Part shown: piece after piece, positions 52,017 to 60,699 of the stretch
Numbering within the stretch: the first letter of the stretch is position 1
How the letters are laid out: the number at the start of each line of letters is the position of its first letter
Assembly: GCA_945881835.1 (NCBI GenBank)
Contig: CAMCVP010000001.1
Span: 310,001-374,000 of the forward strand
Source of the DNA: Chryseobacterium gleum
GTDB lineage: Bacteria > Bacteroidota > Bacteroidia > Flavobacteriales_D > Sanyastnellaceae
Direction of reading: 5' to 3'
DNA: 64,000 nt
Notes under the pieces: model-generated
Databases searched by the model: none
What the model saw: only the letters and a program-made list of their open reading frames with translations
What the model was told of the DNA's origin: nothing
Made by a program: the position numbers and the translations under genes

Positions 52017-52024
52017 TACTTTTG
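52017..52024 (+). promoter_or_regulatory. TAnnTTTG -7 box abutting the start at 52029
   Basis: TACTTTTG fits the -7 consensus and begins exactly 12 bp before the ATG, the same distance as the box before 31124. A start site at the normal distance falls on the ATG itself. No good -33 TTG is seen at the right spacing. Confidence 0.4.
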
Positions 52025-52028
52025 AGTT

Positions 52029-53048
52029 ATGAAAAAAATAGGTGTGTTATTCTTCATAGCATTAATGGTTTCTTGTAAAACTACTCAGCCGAATACCAAG
52101 ACGTATTCCGATGCTCCTGCTAAAGTCAAGTTTGATTTAATGAGTTACAACGTTGAGAATTTGTTTGACACCATTGATGATCCAAACAAGGTAGACGAGG
52201 ATTTTACTCCATCTGGAAAATTGCAATGGAACACCGCGAAGTATTACGAACATCTGAATCATACCGTTGATGCGATTACGAATAAGGGGACAAACTTTCC
52301 GGCTATAGTAGGTTTGATTGAAGTTGAAAACGGAACGGTCTTGAATGATTTGGTGAACACCTCTTATCTAAAAGGAAGGGGATATCAAGTTGTGTGGTAT
52401 GAAGGTCCAGATGAACGTGGAATAGATGTAGCCATGATTTATGATTCGAAGCGATTAACAATTGTTGGAAGCAGGCCTATACCTGTTGTTTTAGAAAGTG
52501 TGTCCGATCCAAACACAAGAGACATTCTTAAAGTCTCTGTTAAAGTGGGAAGTGAAGATTATCATTTGTTCGTGAATCACTGGCCTTCGCGCAGAGGTGG
52601 ACAAGATGAATCGGAAATGCATCGCATTAAAGCAGCGAGTGTTTTAAGAAAAGAAGTCGATCAGATTCTTTCAGTGAATTCAAAGGCGAACATTATCTGC
52701 ATGGGAGACTTCAACGACTTCCCTTCGAACAAAAGTGTTCACGATGTTTTGCAAGCGGGCGCATCGAATGAGCATTCGGTTTTATTTAACATGATGTCGG
52801 ATTTCGAAGCTTTGAAAAAAGGGACACATTTTTACAAAGGAGAATGGAGCCCGTTGGATCAGTTTATTGTAAGTTATGGAATGTTCGACAGCAAATGTAT
52901 TGGCGTAAATTCTTTTGAAGTAGTGTCCTATGACTTTCTATATTACACATCAAAGGACGGAGTGAAATCACCATCTCGAGCATATGTTGGAGATTCTTAC
53001 AAGGGCGGGTATAGCGATCATCTTCCAATACTTATGCATGTTAATTAA
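52029..53048 (+). CDS. Endonuclease/exonuclease/phosphatase family lipoprotein
   Basis: This 339-residue protein has a lipobox ('FIALMVSC', Cys16) and an EEP domain with its metal and catalytic residues: 'MSYNVENLFDTIDD' (about 37-50), 'GLIEVENG', 'VNHWPSRRGGQDESE', 'GDFNDFPSNKS' and 'GYSDHLPIL'. It may degrade extracellular nucleic acid or phosphoester substrates from the outer membrane. The family also includes non-nuclease members, so the substrate is open. Confidence 0.94.
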   Translation: MKKIGVLFFIALMVSCKTTQPNTKTYSDAPAKVKFDLMSYNVENLFDTIDDPNKVDEDFTPSGKLQWNTAKYYEHLNHTVDAITNKGTNFPAIVGLIEVENGTVLNDLVNTSYLKGRGYQVVWYEGPDERGIDVAMIYDSKRLTIVGSRPIPVVLESVSDPNTRDILKVSVKVGSEDYHLFVNHWPSRRGGQDESEMHRIKAASVLRKEVDQILSVNSKANIICMGDFNDFPSNKSVHDVLQAGASNEHSVLFNMMSDFEALKKGTHFYKGEWSPLDQFIVSYGMFDSKCIGVNSFEVVSYDFLYYTSKDGVKSPSRAYVGDSYKGGYSDHLPILMHVN

Positions 53049-53071
53049 TGACTGTCAAACTTTAATGCAAT

Positions 53072-53103
53072 AAAAAAGCCGTCTCGCAAGAAACGGCTTT
53101 TTT
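53072..53103. terminator. Terminator between the nuclease-family gene and the H1-like gene
   Basis: Perfect 11-bp stem AAAAAAGCCGT / ACGGCTTTTTT with a 10-base loop. A and T runs on both sides suit both convergent genes. Confidence 0.9.
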
Positions 53104-53122
53104 AATTTTCTGAAGTAGAATA

Positions 53123-53497
53123 TTATTTCTTCTTCGCAGCTTTCTTAGGAGCAGCTTTAGCAGCAGCTTTCTTAGGAGCAGCAACTTTAGCAGCAGCCTT
53201 CTTAGGAGCAGCAGCTTTTTTAGCAACGGCTTTCTTAGGAGCAGCAGCTTTTTTAGCAACAGCTTTCTTAGGAGCAGCAGTTTTTTTAGCAACGGCTTTC
53301 TTAGGAGCAGCAACTTTTTTAGCAACGGCTTTCTTAGGAGCAGCAGCTTTTTTAGGAGCAGCAGCTTTCTTAGGAGCAGCAGCTTTTTTCGGAGCGGCAG
53401 CTTTCTTAGGAGCAGCAGCTTTTTTAGCAGCAGCTTTCTTAGGAGCGGCAGCTTTTTTAGCGGCCTTTGGCGCGCTAGCTTTGGTTTTGGTTTTCAT
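53123..53497 (-). CDS. Histone H1-like Lys/Ala/Pro repeat protein
   Basis: This 124-residue protein is composed almost wholly of Lys, Ala, Pro and Val. Units of the AAAPKKA and AVAKK type recur ('AAPKKAVAKKAAAPKKAVAK'), making a basic, disordered chain like the C-terminal tail of histone H1 and bacterial HctA/H1-like proteins. It is expected to bind DNA without sequence preference. It has no globular domain. The gene stands alone between convergent terminator and a divergent-free gap of about 57 bp to the DUF2279 gene. Confidence 0.9.
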   Translation of the reverse strand: MKTKTKASAPKAAKKAAAPKKAAAKKAAAPKKAAAPKKAAAPKKAAAPKKAAAPKKAVAKKVAAPKKAVAKKTAAPKKAVAKKAAAPKKAVAKKAAAPKKAAAKVAAPKKAAAKAAPKKAAKKK

Positions 53498-53554
53498 AAA
53501 ATAAACGGTTGATTATTTTCTTTTCAAAGCGTTCACTCATCGTTATAAGTGAAC

Positions 53555-54454
53555 TTAAAAATACACTGGATACACTTTCACTTTTCCGTCGCTTCTTATC
53601 CCAATTGTTGGACTTGGAATTTTGATAAAGTTAATTACGCTTGCAATTTTCTTCATCCATTTTCTTCGCCATTCAATTCTATTCAAATCTGCATCAAAAG
53701 AAAAAAAGAATTCACGTGTCGCTTGAAAATTATTAACACTATTAATGTTATTATCTGCGAATACATTTTCATCAATACTATAGCCGAATGAAATGCACAA
53801 CCATTGTGTGAATCGCTTGGTATTCGAGCGATTCAGAGAGAGTGGTGCAGAGAGCCAATATGTTTGTCCGTTGTAATCTTTCAAAAGTCGTTGTTGAAAA
53901 TTATGACCAAATGTTTCAGGACGAACATTTGCAAACGCACTTTTATGATAAGAAAATTTTAGTGAGATGAATTGTTGTTGAAGAAAATATTCTTGTGATG
54001 CGAATAGAAAATATCCAAATGTATTCGCAACCATATCGCTTTTTGAAAAACCCCATTGCGTAGATTTTCCATCTAAAATTTCAATGCTTGTTAAGTAGAT
54101 TAATCCGCTTGCTCCTCCAAGAAAAATATTTCTGTTTCGGTTTGAATCGCTTGTGATTAGCGTGTTGTAGAAGTTTCTTCCTAATTGATATGCCGTGAAA
54201 GCGTGACCACATTTGTCCATTTGCATCCACTCTTTTGAGTCGTTGAAGAAATGAAAATTACTGCGTGGATAATCTTTGTACCACAAACTGTTCAAACCAA
54301 TAAATGAAGTTGCACTAGCTCCGATTGATAGTGACGAGAAAATTGCGTTGTGTTTTTTTTGTTGTGAAAGAGTTATTGCGAGAGTGTCTTTATCCATGGA
54401 GAATATTGACCGGCAAAAAAGTAAAAGAACAACAATGAAAACAATTTTTTTCAT
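53555..54454 (-). CDS. DUF2279 family exported protein
   Basis: This 299-residue protein has a signal peptide (about 1-19, ending 'CRSIFS') and the DUF2279 core: 'WYKDYPRSNFHFFNDSKEW', 'MDKCGHAFTAYQLGR' and 'GFSKSDMVANTFGYFLFA', with His and Asp residues that may bind metal. The family is related to YfiM-type envelope proteins of unknown function. Its ATG overlaps the mltG stop (ATGA), so they are translationally coupled. Confidence 0.92.
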   Translation of the reverse strand: MKKIVFIVVLLLFCRSIFSMDKDTLAITLSQQKKHNAIFSSLSIGASATSFIGLNSLWYKDYPRSNFHFFNDSKEWMQMDKCGHAFTAYQLGRNFYNTLITSDSNRNRNIFLGGASGLIYLTSIEILDGKSTQWGFSKSDMVANTFGYFLFASQEYFLQQQFISLKFSYHKSAFANVRPETFGHNFQQRLLKDYNGQTYWLSAPLSLNRSNTKRFTQWLCISFGYSIDENVFADNNINSVNNFQATREFFFSFDADLNRIEWRRKWMKKIASVINFIKIPSPTIGIRSDGKVKVYPVYF

Positions 54455-55530
54455 CGTTGAATATTGATAGAGTCTAAATATTGTTGGTATGCTTTAGCGT
54501 TATCTTGATGTTCCTTGTAAGTGACAGCGAAATTGTGTTTGCCTGTTTTGCGCGGCTGAGCGCACATGAAGACGTAGTCGTGCTTTTCCGCGTTTAACAC
54601 AGCGTCAATGTATGTTTTTTCAACAATGTGAATGGTTGCAGGCGGCAGTCCTTTGTACAAATAGGTGTTGTAAGGAGAATCAAATTTCAAATCTTCTTGA
54701 CGCACACGCTGTCTTTTTTCTTTTGAATTAATTGCGAATAATACAGTAGGATCGGATTGAAGAAGCATGTCTTGATTTATTCGATTCAGATATAGTCCAG
54801 CTATTTTCTCTCCTTCTTCCTTGCTCGCCGTTTCACCGCGCACGATAGATGCTAAAACATAAACCTCGTGCTCTGTAAGTCCAACACGCGAAGCAAGTTC
54901 ATTTTTTTGGCTGTTCCAAAATTCATCGTACAGAACGTTCATTCGGTAAAGGAAATTCTCTGGAGTGCTTGTCCAATAGACTTCGTAGGTATCCCCAAGT
55001 ATTCTTTCAAGCACACGCTGTTGACGTATTTCCAATGGTAAGTCTTTTGTTTTCGGCGCAAGTATGTCAAGATTTTCGTTTACGTATTTCATGAACTGTG
55101 CGCTGTCATGTTCGAATTTTTTTCCGAAACGCTGCGCCAGTTTATAGATAGATTTTATGTTGTCAATTCTGAACGAAACGGCATCTTGCTTTCCACTAAT
55201 TAGTTTATTGAAGATTGAACGCGCAGTTAAGTTTCCGCTTATGGTGTATTTTCCGGGAGGGAATTTATCGACTGATTTGAAAAGAGATGTTACCTTCCAT
55301 TTGTAATAAACAATACTCGGCGAATTTGAATCTTTGTACAAAGAATCGAGAATTGCCTGTTCAACTGCTTTGCCTGTATTGTTGGTTGGAATGTATATTG
55401 AAAATTCTTTGCCTTTTGAGTTCAATGGCGAAAGCAATAACACGTTTGATACAATGATAAACGCAACAAAGAATGACGCTGCAATAACTGCAAGTGCTGC
55501 TTTCTTATTCTTCTTAAAGTAATTTTTCAT
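54451..55530 (-). CDS. mltG: Endolytic murein transglycosylase MltG
   Basis: This 359-residue protein has an N-terminal transmembrane helix (about 11-31), a LysM-like N-domain and the YceG catalytic domain: 'YVLASIVRGETASKEEGEKI' with the catalytic Glu, then 'VFLNRI'-equivalent 'LYLNRINQDMLLQSDPTV', 'YNTYLYKGLPPATI' and 'FVMCAQP'-like end. It cuts nascent glycan strands and sets their length. The 5' end overlaps the acetyltransferase gene by 17 bp. Confidence 0.95.
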   Translation of the reverse strand: MKNYFKKNKKAALAVIAASFFVAFIIVSNVLLLSPLNSKGKEFSIYIPTNNTGKAVEQAILDSLYKDSNSPSIVYYKWKVTSLFKSVDKFPPGKYTISGNLTARSIFNKLISGKQDAVSFRIDNIKSIYKLAQRFGKKFEHDSAQFMKYVNENLDILAPKTKDLPLEIRQQRVLERILGDTYEVYWTSTPENFLYRMNVLYDEFWNSQKNELASRVGLTEHEVYVLASIVRGETASKEEGEKIAGLYLNRINQDMLLQSDPTVLFAINSKEKRQRVRQEDLKFDSPYNTYLYKGLPPATIHIVEKTYIDAVLNAEKHDYVFMCAQPRKTGKHNFAVTYKEHQDNAKAYQQYLDSINIQR

Positions 55531-56002
55531 ATCTGTTAACTATTCTGTTTAGGCACATTTGCTCGCGCTGAAATTCAAATCCTGATTTTATAAAAAGTGA
55601 AATACTTGGCGCATTGTCTTTGTCAATTAGCGCAAACACACGCTCAATGTGTTTGTCAAATGTAAGTTTTTTAATTAATAGTTGAATTGCCTCTTTGCCA
55701 AATCCCTTATTCTGATCATTTTTATTTGCGATAAGGATTCCAACACCAATGGATTTGAGATCTTCATCGAAATTAAAAGCATCTAATATTCCAACTGGAG
55801 ATTCATCTTCAGAATTTCGGATAACCCACCGCTGTTGTTTGTGAAGAGGGTAATAGCGTGAAGGGAAAAAACAATCTGAAATTTCTTCGAGCGAATAAGG
55901 ACCGGGATGCTCATTGATGTGCCAATATTCTTTTATGTTTTCAACCCAATGGATATACGGAAGGTCTGCACGTGTGATTTCAGAAATGTAAATTTTGGCC
56001 AT
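55514..56002 (-). CDS. GNAT family N-acetyltransferase
   Basis: This 162-residue protein has the GNAT fold, with the acetyl-CoA loop in 'NKNDQNKGFGKEAIQLLIKK' (about 95-115; Q/RxxGxG/A-like 'QNKGFGKEA') and a C-terminal 'FIKSGFEFQREQ'. The substrate is unknown; the closest relatives by feel acetylate small metabolites or protein N-termini. It overlaps mltG by 17 bp and is divergent from the Wza-like gene. Confidence 0.88.
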   Translation of the reverse strand: MAKIYISEITRADLPYIHWVENIKEYWHINEHPGPYSLEEISDCFFPSRYYPLHKQQRWVIRNSEDESPVGILDAFNFDEDLKSIGVGILIANKNDQNKGFGKEAIQLLIKKLTFDKHIERVFALIDKDNAPSISLFIKSGFEFQREQMCLNRIVNRYEKLL

Positions 56003-56046
56003 CAGATTATTTTCAAGTCAAAAATACGGGAAATGCCTTTGAGATA

Positions 56047-56832
56047 ATGAAAGACCTTCGTTTCTTTGTTCTTATGATAAAAATGCGAATTCTCTTTGCT
56101 CTTGTCTTTTTTGTTGCACTTCTGAGCAGCTGCAGCATAAATAAAAATATAATGTTTCAAACAGATACGGAATATGAGTTCAAAAAGCCTGATCTCGATT
56201 CTACGAATAAGGAATACAAGCTCGCGCCGTTCGATTACATTACCATAAGTCTTTTCACAGGAGACGGAGCCATGATCCTGGAATACACCACCAGTGGAAT
56301 AGAACGTCAGCCGAATTACGGTGGATTCGATTTGTATTACATATTAGATAAAAACGGTGAGGTTGATTTGCCTGTGTTGGGAAAAACGAAATTATCTGGA
56401 CTGTCTATTCCAGACGCTCAATCATTTCTTGAATCGAAATTTATAAATTACAATGATCCGTTTTGCTTGGTGAGAGTGTTGAATAGACGAGTCATGGTTT
56501 TTGGTGGTGAAGGAAGTTTGGGAACGGTTGTTCCTCTAGCAAATCAGAACATTTCTGTTCTGGAAGCCATTGCTTTGGCAGGTGGAATTCGCGATAGAGG
56601 AAACGCCTCGAAGGTGAAAATAATTCGCGGGAACAACGGAGTGAATGAAGTCTATCGTTTGAATTTATCTACCATTGAAGGTGTTGAAAGTGCTAAAATG
56701 ATTGTTCAAGCCGGAGATATTATTTATGTTGAACCCGTTCCACAAATCACCAACGAATTCGTCAAAGACATCGCTCCTCTCGTGAGTTTGGTTTCATCCA
56801 CATTGATTCTATTCTTGGTTGTTACAAATTAA
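56047..56832 (+). CDS. Polysaccharide export (Wza-like) lipoprotein
   Basis: This 261-residue protein has a lipobox ('ALLSSC', Cys29 from this start) and the poly_export domain ('YKLAPFDYITISLFTGDG', 'GEVDLPVLGKTKLSGLSI') followed by an SLBB-type domain ('SVLEAIALAGGIRDRGNASK', 'VQAGDIIYVEPVP') and a C-terminal transmembrane helix (about 238-258). Wza proteins make the outer-membrane channel for polysaccharide. A second ATG at 56083 also fits the lipoprotein. No Wzc kinase gene follows, only rfbC 2 bp downstream, so this is a reduced cluster. Confidence 0.93.
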   Translation: MKDLRFFVLMIKMRILFALVFFVALLSSCSINKNIMFQTDTEYEFKKPDLDSTNKEYKLAPFDYITISLFTGDGAMILEYTTSGIERQPNYGGFDLYYILDKNGEVDLPVLGKTKLSGLSIPDAQSFLESKFINYNDPFCLVRVLNRRVMVFGGEGSLGTVVPLANQNISVLEAIALAGGIRDRGNASKVKIIRGNNGVNEVYRLNLSTIEGVESAKMIVQAGDIIYVEPVPQITNEFVKDIAPLVSLVSSTLILFLVVTN

Positions 56833-56834
56833 TT

Positions 56835-57383
56835 ATGCGCATAGAGAAAACAGATTTTCGAGATTTGCTTGTGATACATTTACCTGTATACGGCGATGAA
56901 CGCGGACGTTTCCAAGAAACGTTCAAAGAGGCTCAATTCAGAATTGAAACAGGAATGAATATTACATTCGTTCAAGACAACGAAAGCCTATCTTCTAAAG
57001 GCGTCCTGCGTGGGCTGCATGCTCAGAAGTCGCCGAAGTCTCAAGCTAAATTATTGCGTGTTGTGAAAGGAAGCATCTTGGATGTTGTCGTAGATCTTCG
57101 AAGAACGGAACCTACATTCGGAAAGAGTTTTCAAATTGAATTGAAAGGCGGAGATGGAATCTCTTTGTTTATTCCAGAAGGATTTGCTCACGGTTTTTTC
57201 AGTTTTGAAGATCAAACGATAATTCAATACAAGTGCACAAACTACTACGACAAAAACTCGGAAGTTTGTTTAGATGCATTCGATACAACAGTGAACATTC
57301 AATGGCCGGAAGGGGAAAAGGTGCTTTCTGAAAAAGATAAGGAAGGGCAATCGCTAGAAGAATTGAGCAATTTGTTTTTTTAG
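56835..57383 (+). CDS. rfbC: dTDP-4-dehydrorhamnose 3,5-epimerase
   Basis: This 182-residue cupin-fold epimerase makes dTDP-4-keto-L-rhamnose. The catalytic His62 is in 'LRGLHAQ' and the active-site Tyr in 'IIQYKCTNYYD'; 'IPEGFAHGFFSFED' is the conserved loop. 'LHAQ' replaces the usual 'LHFQ'. Genes for the other three dTDP-rhamnose steps are not in the window. Its TAG shares 4 bp (TTAG) with the convergent CoA-transferase stop. Confidence 0.93.
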   Translation: MRIEKTDFRDLLVIHLPVYGDERGRFQETFKEAQFRIETGMNITFVQDNESLSSKGVLRGLHAQKSPKSQAKLLRVVKGSILDVVVDLRRTEPTFGKSFQIELKGGDGISLFIPEGFAHGFFSFEDQTIIQYKCTNYYDKNSEVCLDAFDTTVNIQWPEGEKVLSEKDKEGQSLEELSNLFF

Positions 57384-58453
57384 TCGTTTGAACGAATGCT
57401 GAATGCAACACTAGCCATTCGCTTTGTTTCATTTCCGTCTATCGTTTCTTCCAAAACATTTTGAACCGCTGCATCGCGCTCGAAGACTTCTTTCATGTTG
57501 CGAACACGCCCGTAAGGAATACCGCTCTCTAACGCATTAGTTTCAAAAGCATCACAGGTTGTTTTTATAAATTCTTGTTGAAGGATTCGGTGCAAATCAA
57601 TTCTGTTTTTTACGCGAGAAGTATTCGATGAAAAGCGAATGTCAGAACTCGTTTTTTCAGTATTCAATATCATCGTTAGTTTTCGAAATTGTTCGTCGCT
57701 GCCAATGGCAAGTACAATCCATCGATCATCTTGTGTTTGAAAAAGCTCTCCATATGGCGCAATATTCGGATGCAAAGATCCCATTCGCTGTGGAATGTTT
57801 CCAGTCATTAGGAAATAGCTCGCTTGGTTCGCCAATGAAGCCAAGGCTGCCTTTTCTAGTGATACCTCAACAGCAGATCCTTTTCCAGATTTCGAACGGT
57901 TAATGAGTGCGCAAAGAATTCCTTCTTTTAATTGGTGCGCTGCTAATACATCGATTAAAGCGACAGGCATTTTAGTAGGCCCACCTTCAGCAGAACCATT
58001 CATATACATGAATCCGGTTTCTGCTTGCAACACTACATCGTAGGCCACACGATCTTTCTCAAATTCGAATCCGCGAATAATGCCTTGAATCAATTGGGGA
58101 AATTTCTTCGAAATGAATTCAGCATCGAGTTGAAATTTCTTCGCGTCGCTGCCTTTGAAATTGGTAAGCACAATGTCAGCTGTTTCCAATTCAGCATGAA
58201 TCTCCGCTATATCCCGAGCATCAGAAAGGTCTACAAATCGAATTTCTTTTTTGTAGTTTATTGAAGAGTAGTAGGAGCTAATTTTTTCTTTCGACTCTAA
58301 CGGTGTGTGCCACGTTCGTGTGACATCACCATTTGTTTTTGCATTTTCGAATTTGATGACTTGTGCTCCAAGCTCAGAAAAAAATGTACCGACTTGCGGC
58401 CCTGCCAGTACAGAAGAGCAATCTACCACTTTTAATCCTTTGAACAAATCCAT
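57380..58453 (-). CDS. CaiB/BaiF family CoA-transferase
   Basis: This 357-residue class III CoA-transferase has 'LKVVDCSSVLAGPQVGTFFSELGAQVIKFE'-type N-terminus (about 7-35), 'ADIVLTNFKGSDAKKF', the 'VAYDVVLQAETGFMYMNG' segment with its Asp139, and 'GVEVSLEKAALASLANQ'-like helix. It is predicted to move CoA between carboxylic acids; the substrates are unknown. It is 22 bp downstream of the photolyase stop on the same strand, and may be cotranscribed with it. Confidence 0.92.
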   Translation of the reverse strand: MDLFKGLKVVDCSSVLAGPQVGTFFSELGAQVIKFENAKTNGDVTRTWHTPLESKEKISSYYSSINYKKEIRFVDLSDARDIAEIHAELETADIVLTNFKGSDAKKFQLDAEFISKKFPQLIQGIIRGFEFEKDRVAYDVVLQAETGFMYMNGSAEGGPTKMPVALIDVLAAHQLKEGILCALINRSKSGKGSAVEVSLEKAALASLANQASYFLMTGNIPQRMGSLHPNIAPYGELFQTQDDRWIVLAIGSDEQFRKLTMILNTEKTSSDIRFSSNTSRVKNRIDLHRILQQEFIKTTCDAFETNALESGIPYGRVRNMKEVFERDAAVQNVLEETIDGNETKRMASVAFSIRSND

Positions 58454-58474
58454 GCCGCAAAGGTAAAGCCTTTG

Positions 58475-59779
58475 TTATTTTAGAAGTGCTTCCTTGTATT
58501 TTTCAAGACATCGGTTGCGAGCAAACGTATGTTCAACGATGGGTTGGGTATATGCCGATGTGTTGAATTCAGGAATCCATTTTTTAATGTACTCGTTTTG
58601 CTTGTCGAACTTTTCCATCTGCGATGTTGGATTGAAAATTCTGAAATAAGGAGCAGCGTCGCACCCACTTCCAGCAGCCCATTGCCACCCACCAACGTTA
58701 CTTGCCAAATCGAAGTCTAAGAGTTTTTCAGCGAAGTAACGCTCTCCCCAGCGCCAATCGATTAGCAAATGCTTCGTTAGGAAACTAGCTACAACCATCC
58801 GAACTCTGTTGTGCATGAAGCCAGTTTCATTCAGCTCACGCATTCCCGCATCTACCAACGGATACCCAGTCTTCCCTTCACACCACAACTTGAATTCTTC
58901 TTCGTTATTATTCCACGCAATGTTGTCGTAAGCAGGTTTGAACGCGTGGTCAACGGTGTTTGGAAAATGATAGATAATCATTTGATAAAACTCGCGCCAA
59001 ATCAATTCGTTCAACCATTTTTCATTCGAGGTTAGCGCATACAAAACCAAGCTACGTGTGCTTACGGTTCCAAATCTTAAATGCAGACTCATGCGAGTGG
59101 TTCCTTCAATGGCAGGAAAATCGCGGTTGACATGATAGTGTTCTATCGCCGAAGTGTTTAATGTTAAGGTTGGAAATGAAATGTCTGTTTCCTGAAATCC
59201 CAATTCGTTCAATGTAGGCATTGCCGCCGGAGATGTTTTGAAAAAATGCGAATTCAACTCTTCCGAAGGGTAAAGGGTTATGGGATGTGCTTCCAATCTT
59301 GCTTTCCACTTTCGGCTGTATGGAGTGTAAACTGTGTATGGAAGACCATCGTCTTTCGTTACTTCAGCGGCTTCGAAAATCACATGGTCTTTCTTTCCAA
59401 TAAAGGCAATTCCCTTTTCCTTTAGCAGATCATAAATGCGTTTGTCTCTCTTTCGCGCATTGGGCTCGTAGTCGCGATTGGCGAATAAATTCTGAACATC
59501 GAATTCAATCGTGAGTTGCTCTAGCGCTTCTTCGGGCGTGCAATGAAAAACACGCAATGAACTTCCAACCAACACCAATTGATTTTGAATAGAGGAAAGT
59601 GTTGAATGTATAAACTGAACACGCGCATCTTTTTTCGGAAGATGATTCAAAATGTTTGGATCGAAAATGAAAATAACAAGCACCGGGAATTCCGCAGACA
59701 GAGCCGTGAATAACGCGTGATTGTCGTTTAAGCGAAGATCTCTGCGCAGCCAATGGATGTTAACCTTTTGTTTTTCCAT
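58475..59779 (-). CDS. Deoxyribodipyrimidine photolyase / cryptochrome family
   Basis: About 434 residues from the ATG at 59779 (a TTG lies at 59791). The N-terminal antenna domain starts 'VNIHWLRRDLRLNDNHALF', and the FAD domain has 'ELIWREFYQMIIYHFP', 'GYPLVDAGMRELNETGFMHNRVRMVVASFL' region and 'WQWAAGSGCDAAPYFRIFNP', all characteristic of class I CPD photolyases. It repairs UV-induced cyclobutane dimers using light. It overlaps the TIGR01777 gene by 20 bp, a pairing common in Bacteroidota. Confidence 0.94.
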   Translation of the reverse strand: MEKQKVNIHWLRRDLRLNDNHALFTALSAEFPVLVIFIFDPNILNHLPKKDARVQFIHSTLSSIQNQLVLVGSSLRVFHCTPEEALEQLTIEFDVQNLFANRDYEPNARKRDKRIYDLLKEKGIAFIGKKDHVIFEAAEVTKDDGLPYTVYTPYSRKWKARLEAHPITLYPSEELNSHFFKTSPAAMPTLNELGFQETDISFPTLTLNTSAIEHYHVNRDFPAIEGTTRMSLHLRFGTVSTRSLVLYALTSNEKWLNELIWREFYQMIIYHFPNTVDHAFKPAYDNIAWNNNEEEFKLWCEGKTGYPLVDAGMRELNETGFMHNRVRMVVASFLTKHLLIDWRWGERYFAEKLLDFDLASNVGGWQWAAGSGCDAAPYFRIFNPTSQMEKFDKQNEYIKKWIPEFNTSAYTQPIVEHTFARNRCLEKYKEALLK

Positions 59780-60674
59780 AGAGGGCTTCAAGTGCAGTGG
59801 TTATTTTTTTATATTGAAATTCAAATGCGGTGTCGCGTGTTTTTTTGTTGGAAAGGCGTTGACTGACCAAAACCAACTGCGACATTTCTCCGAATAACAT
59901 TCGTAACACGAATGCAGGTACTTTCGGAAGGAAGAAAGGTTTGTGAAGCACTTGCGCGAGGCATTTTGAAAACTCGAAATTGGTCACGGGATTGTCCGAA
60001 GTAGCGTTGTAAATTCCGCTTTCAACGTGGTTTTCCAAGCAATGAATAAATAAGCGAACCAAATCATCTTCGTGAACCCAACTCATGTATTGTTGTCCAT
60101 TACCCACTGCCGATCCAATTCCTGCTTTGAAAATAGGGGTGAGTTTTTTAAGGGCTCCGTCGTTGGCACTTAGCACAACGCCTATGCGCAAATGAATATT
60201 TTTGATGGAAGGGTGAAGAGATGCGCTCGCGTTTTCCCATTGCGCCGTTAAATCAGCCAGGAAGCCGTTTCCCACAGCAGCAGTTTCATCTTGAATTTCA
60301 TGGGAGTTTTTGTAATAGCCAGATGCACTTGCCCCAACCATAACAGCTGGAGGAACGTCCATTTCATTCAATAGATCGCAAAGAAATTCAGTCGATGAAA
60401 TTCTGCTGGAAACCATAAGGGCTTTGTTCGCAGTACTCCACTTATTAGCTACGCTATATCCGGCTAAATGAATGACCCCGTCAATGTTAGAAAGAAGCGA
60501 TTTGTTTATTTCTTTTGAAGTTGGATTCCAATAAACATGTTGAAATTTTTTAGAAACAACACCTTCTTGTTTGCGCTGGGTGGTGAGGTTGGTGACGGCA
60601 TGTCCCTTCTCCAATAGCGCATGAATAATTTGTTTTCCTATAAATCCGGTTCCTCCTGAGACTAGTACATTCAT
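59760..60674 (-). CDS. TIGR01777 family NAD(P)-dependent epimerase-like protein
   Basis: About 304 residues from the ATG at 60674 (another ATG at 60680 adds two). The Rossmann 'VLVSGGTGFIGKQIIHALL' is followed by 'VIHLAGYSVANKWSTANK', 'MVGASASGYYKN' and 'MSWVHEDDLVRLFIH', which mark the TIGR01777 extended SDR family. Its biochemical function is unknown. The start of the photolyase gene lies 20 bp inside its 3' end. Confidence 0.93.
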   Translation of the reverse strand: MNVLVSGGTGFIGKQIIHALLEKGHAVTNLTTQRKQEGVVSKKFQHVYWNPTSKEINKSLLSNIDGVIHLAGYSVANKWSTANKALMVSSRISSTEFLCDLLNEMDVPPAVMVGASASGYYKNSHEIQDETAAVGNGFLADLTAQWENASASLHPSIKNIHLRIGVVLSANDGALKKLTPIFKAGIGSAVGNGQQYMSWVHEDDLVRLFIHCLENHVESGIYNATSDNPVTNFEFSKCLAQVLHKPFFLPKVPAFVLRMLFGEMSQLVLVSQRLSNKKTRDTAFEFQYKKITTALEALYGKTKG

Positions 60675-60699
60675 AACCATTAAACAACTTTAGAGCTGT

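Noticed and set aside
53062-53325. Leftward Leu/Lys-rich ORF over the H1-like gene
   Set aside because: It is a frame-shifted shadow of the Lys/Ala/Pro repeat; the correct frame gives AAAPKK units from a proper ATG.
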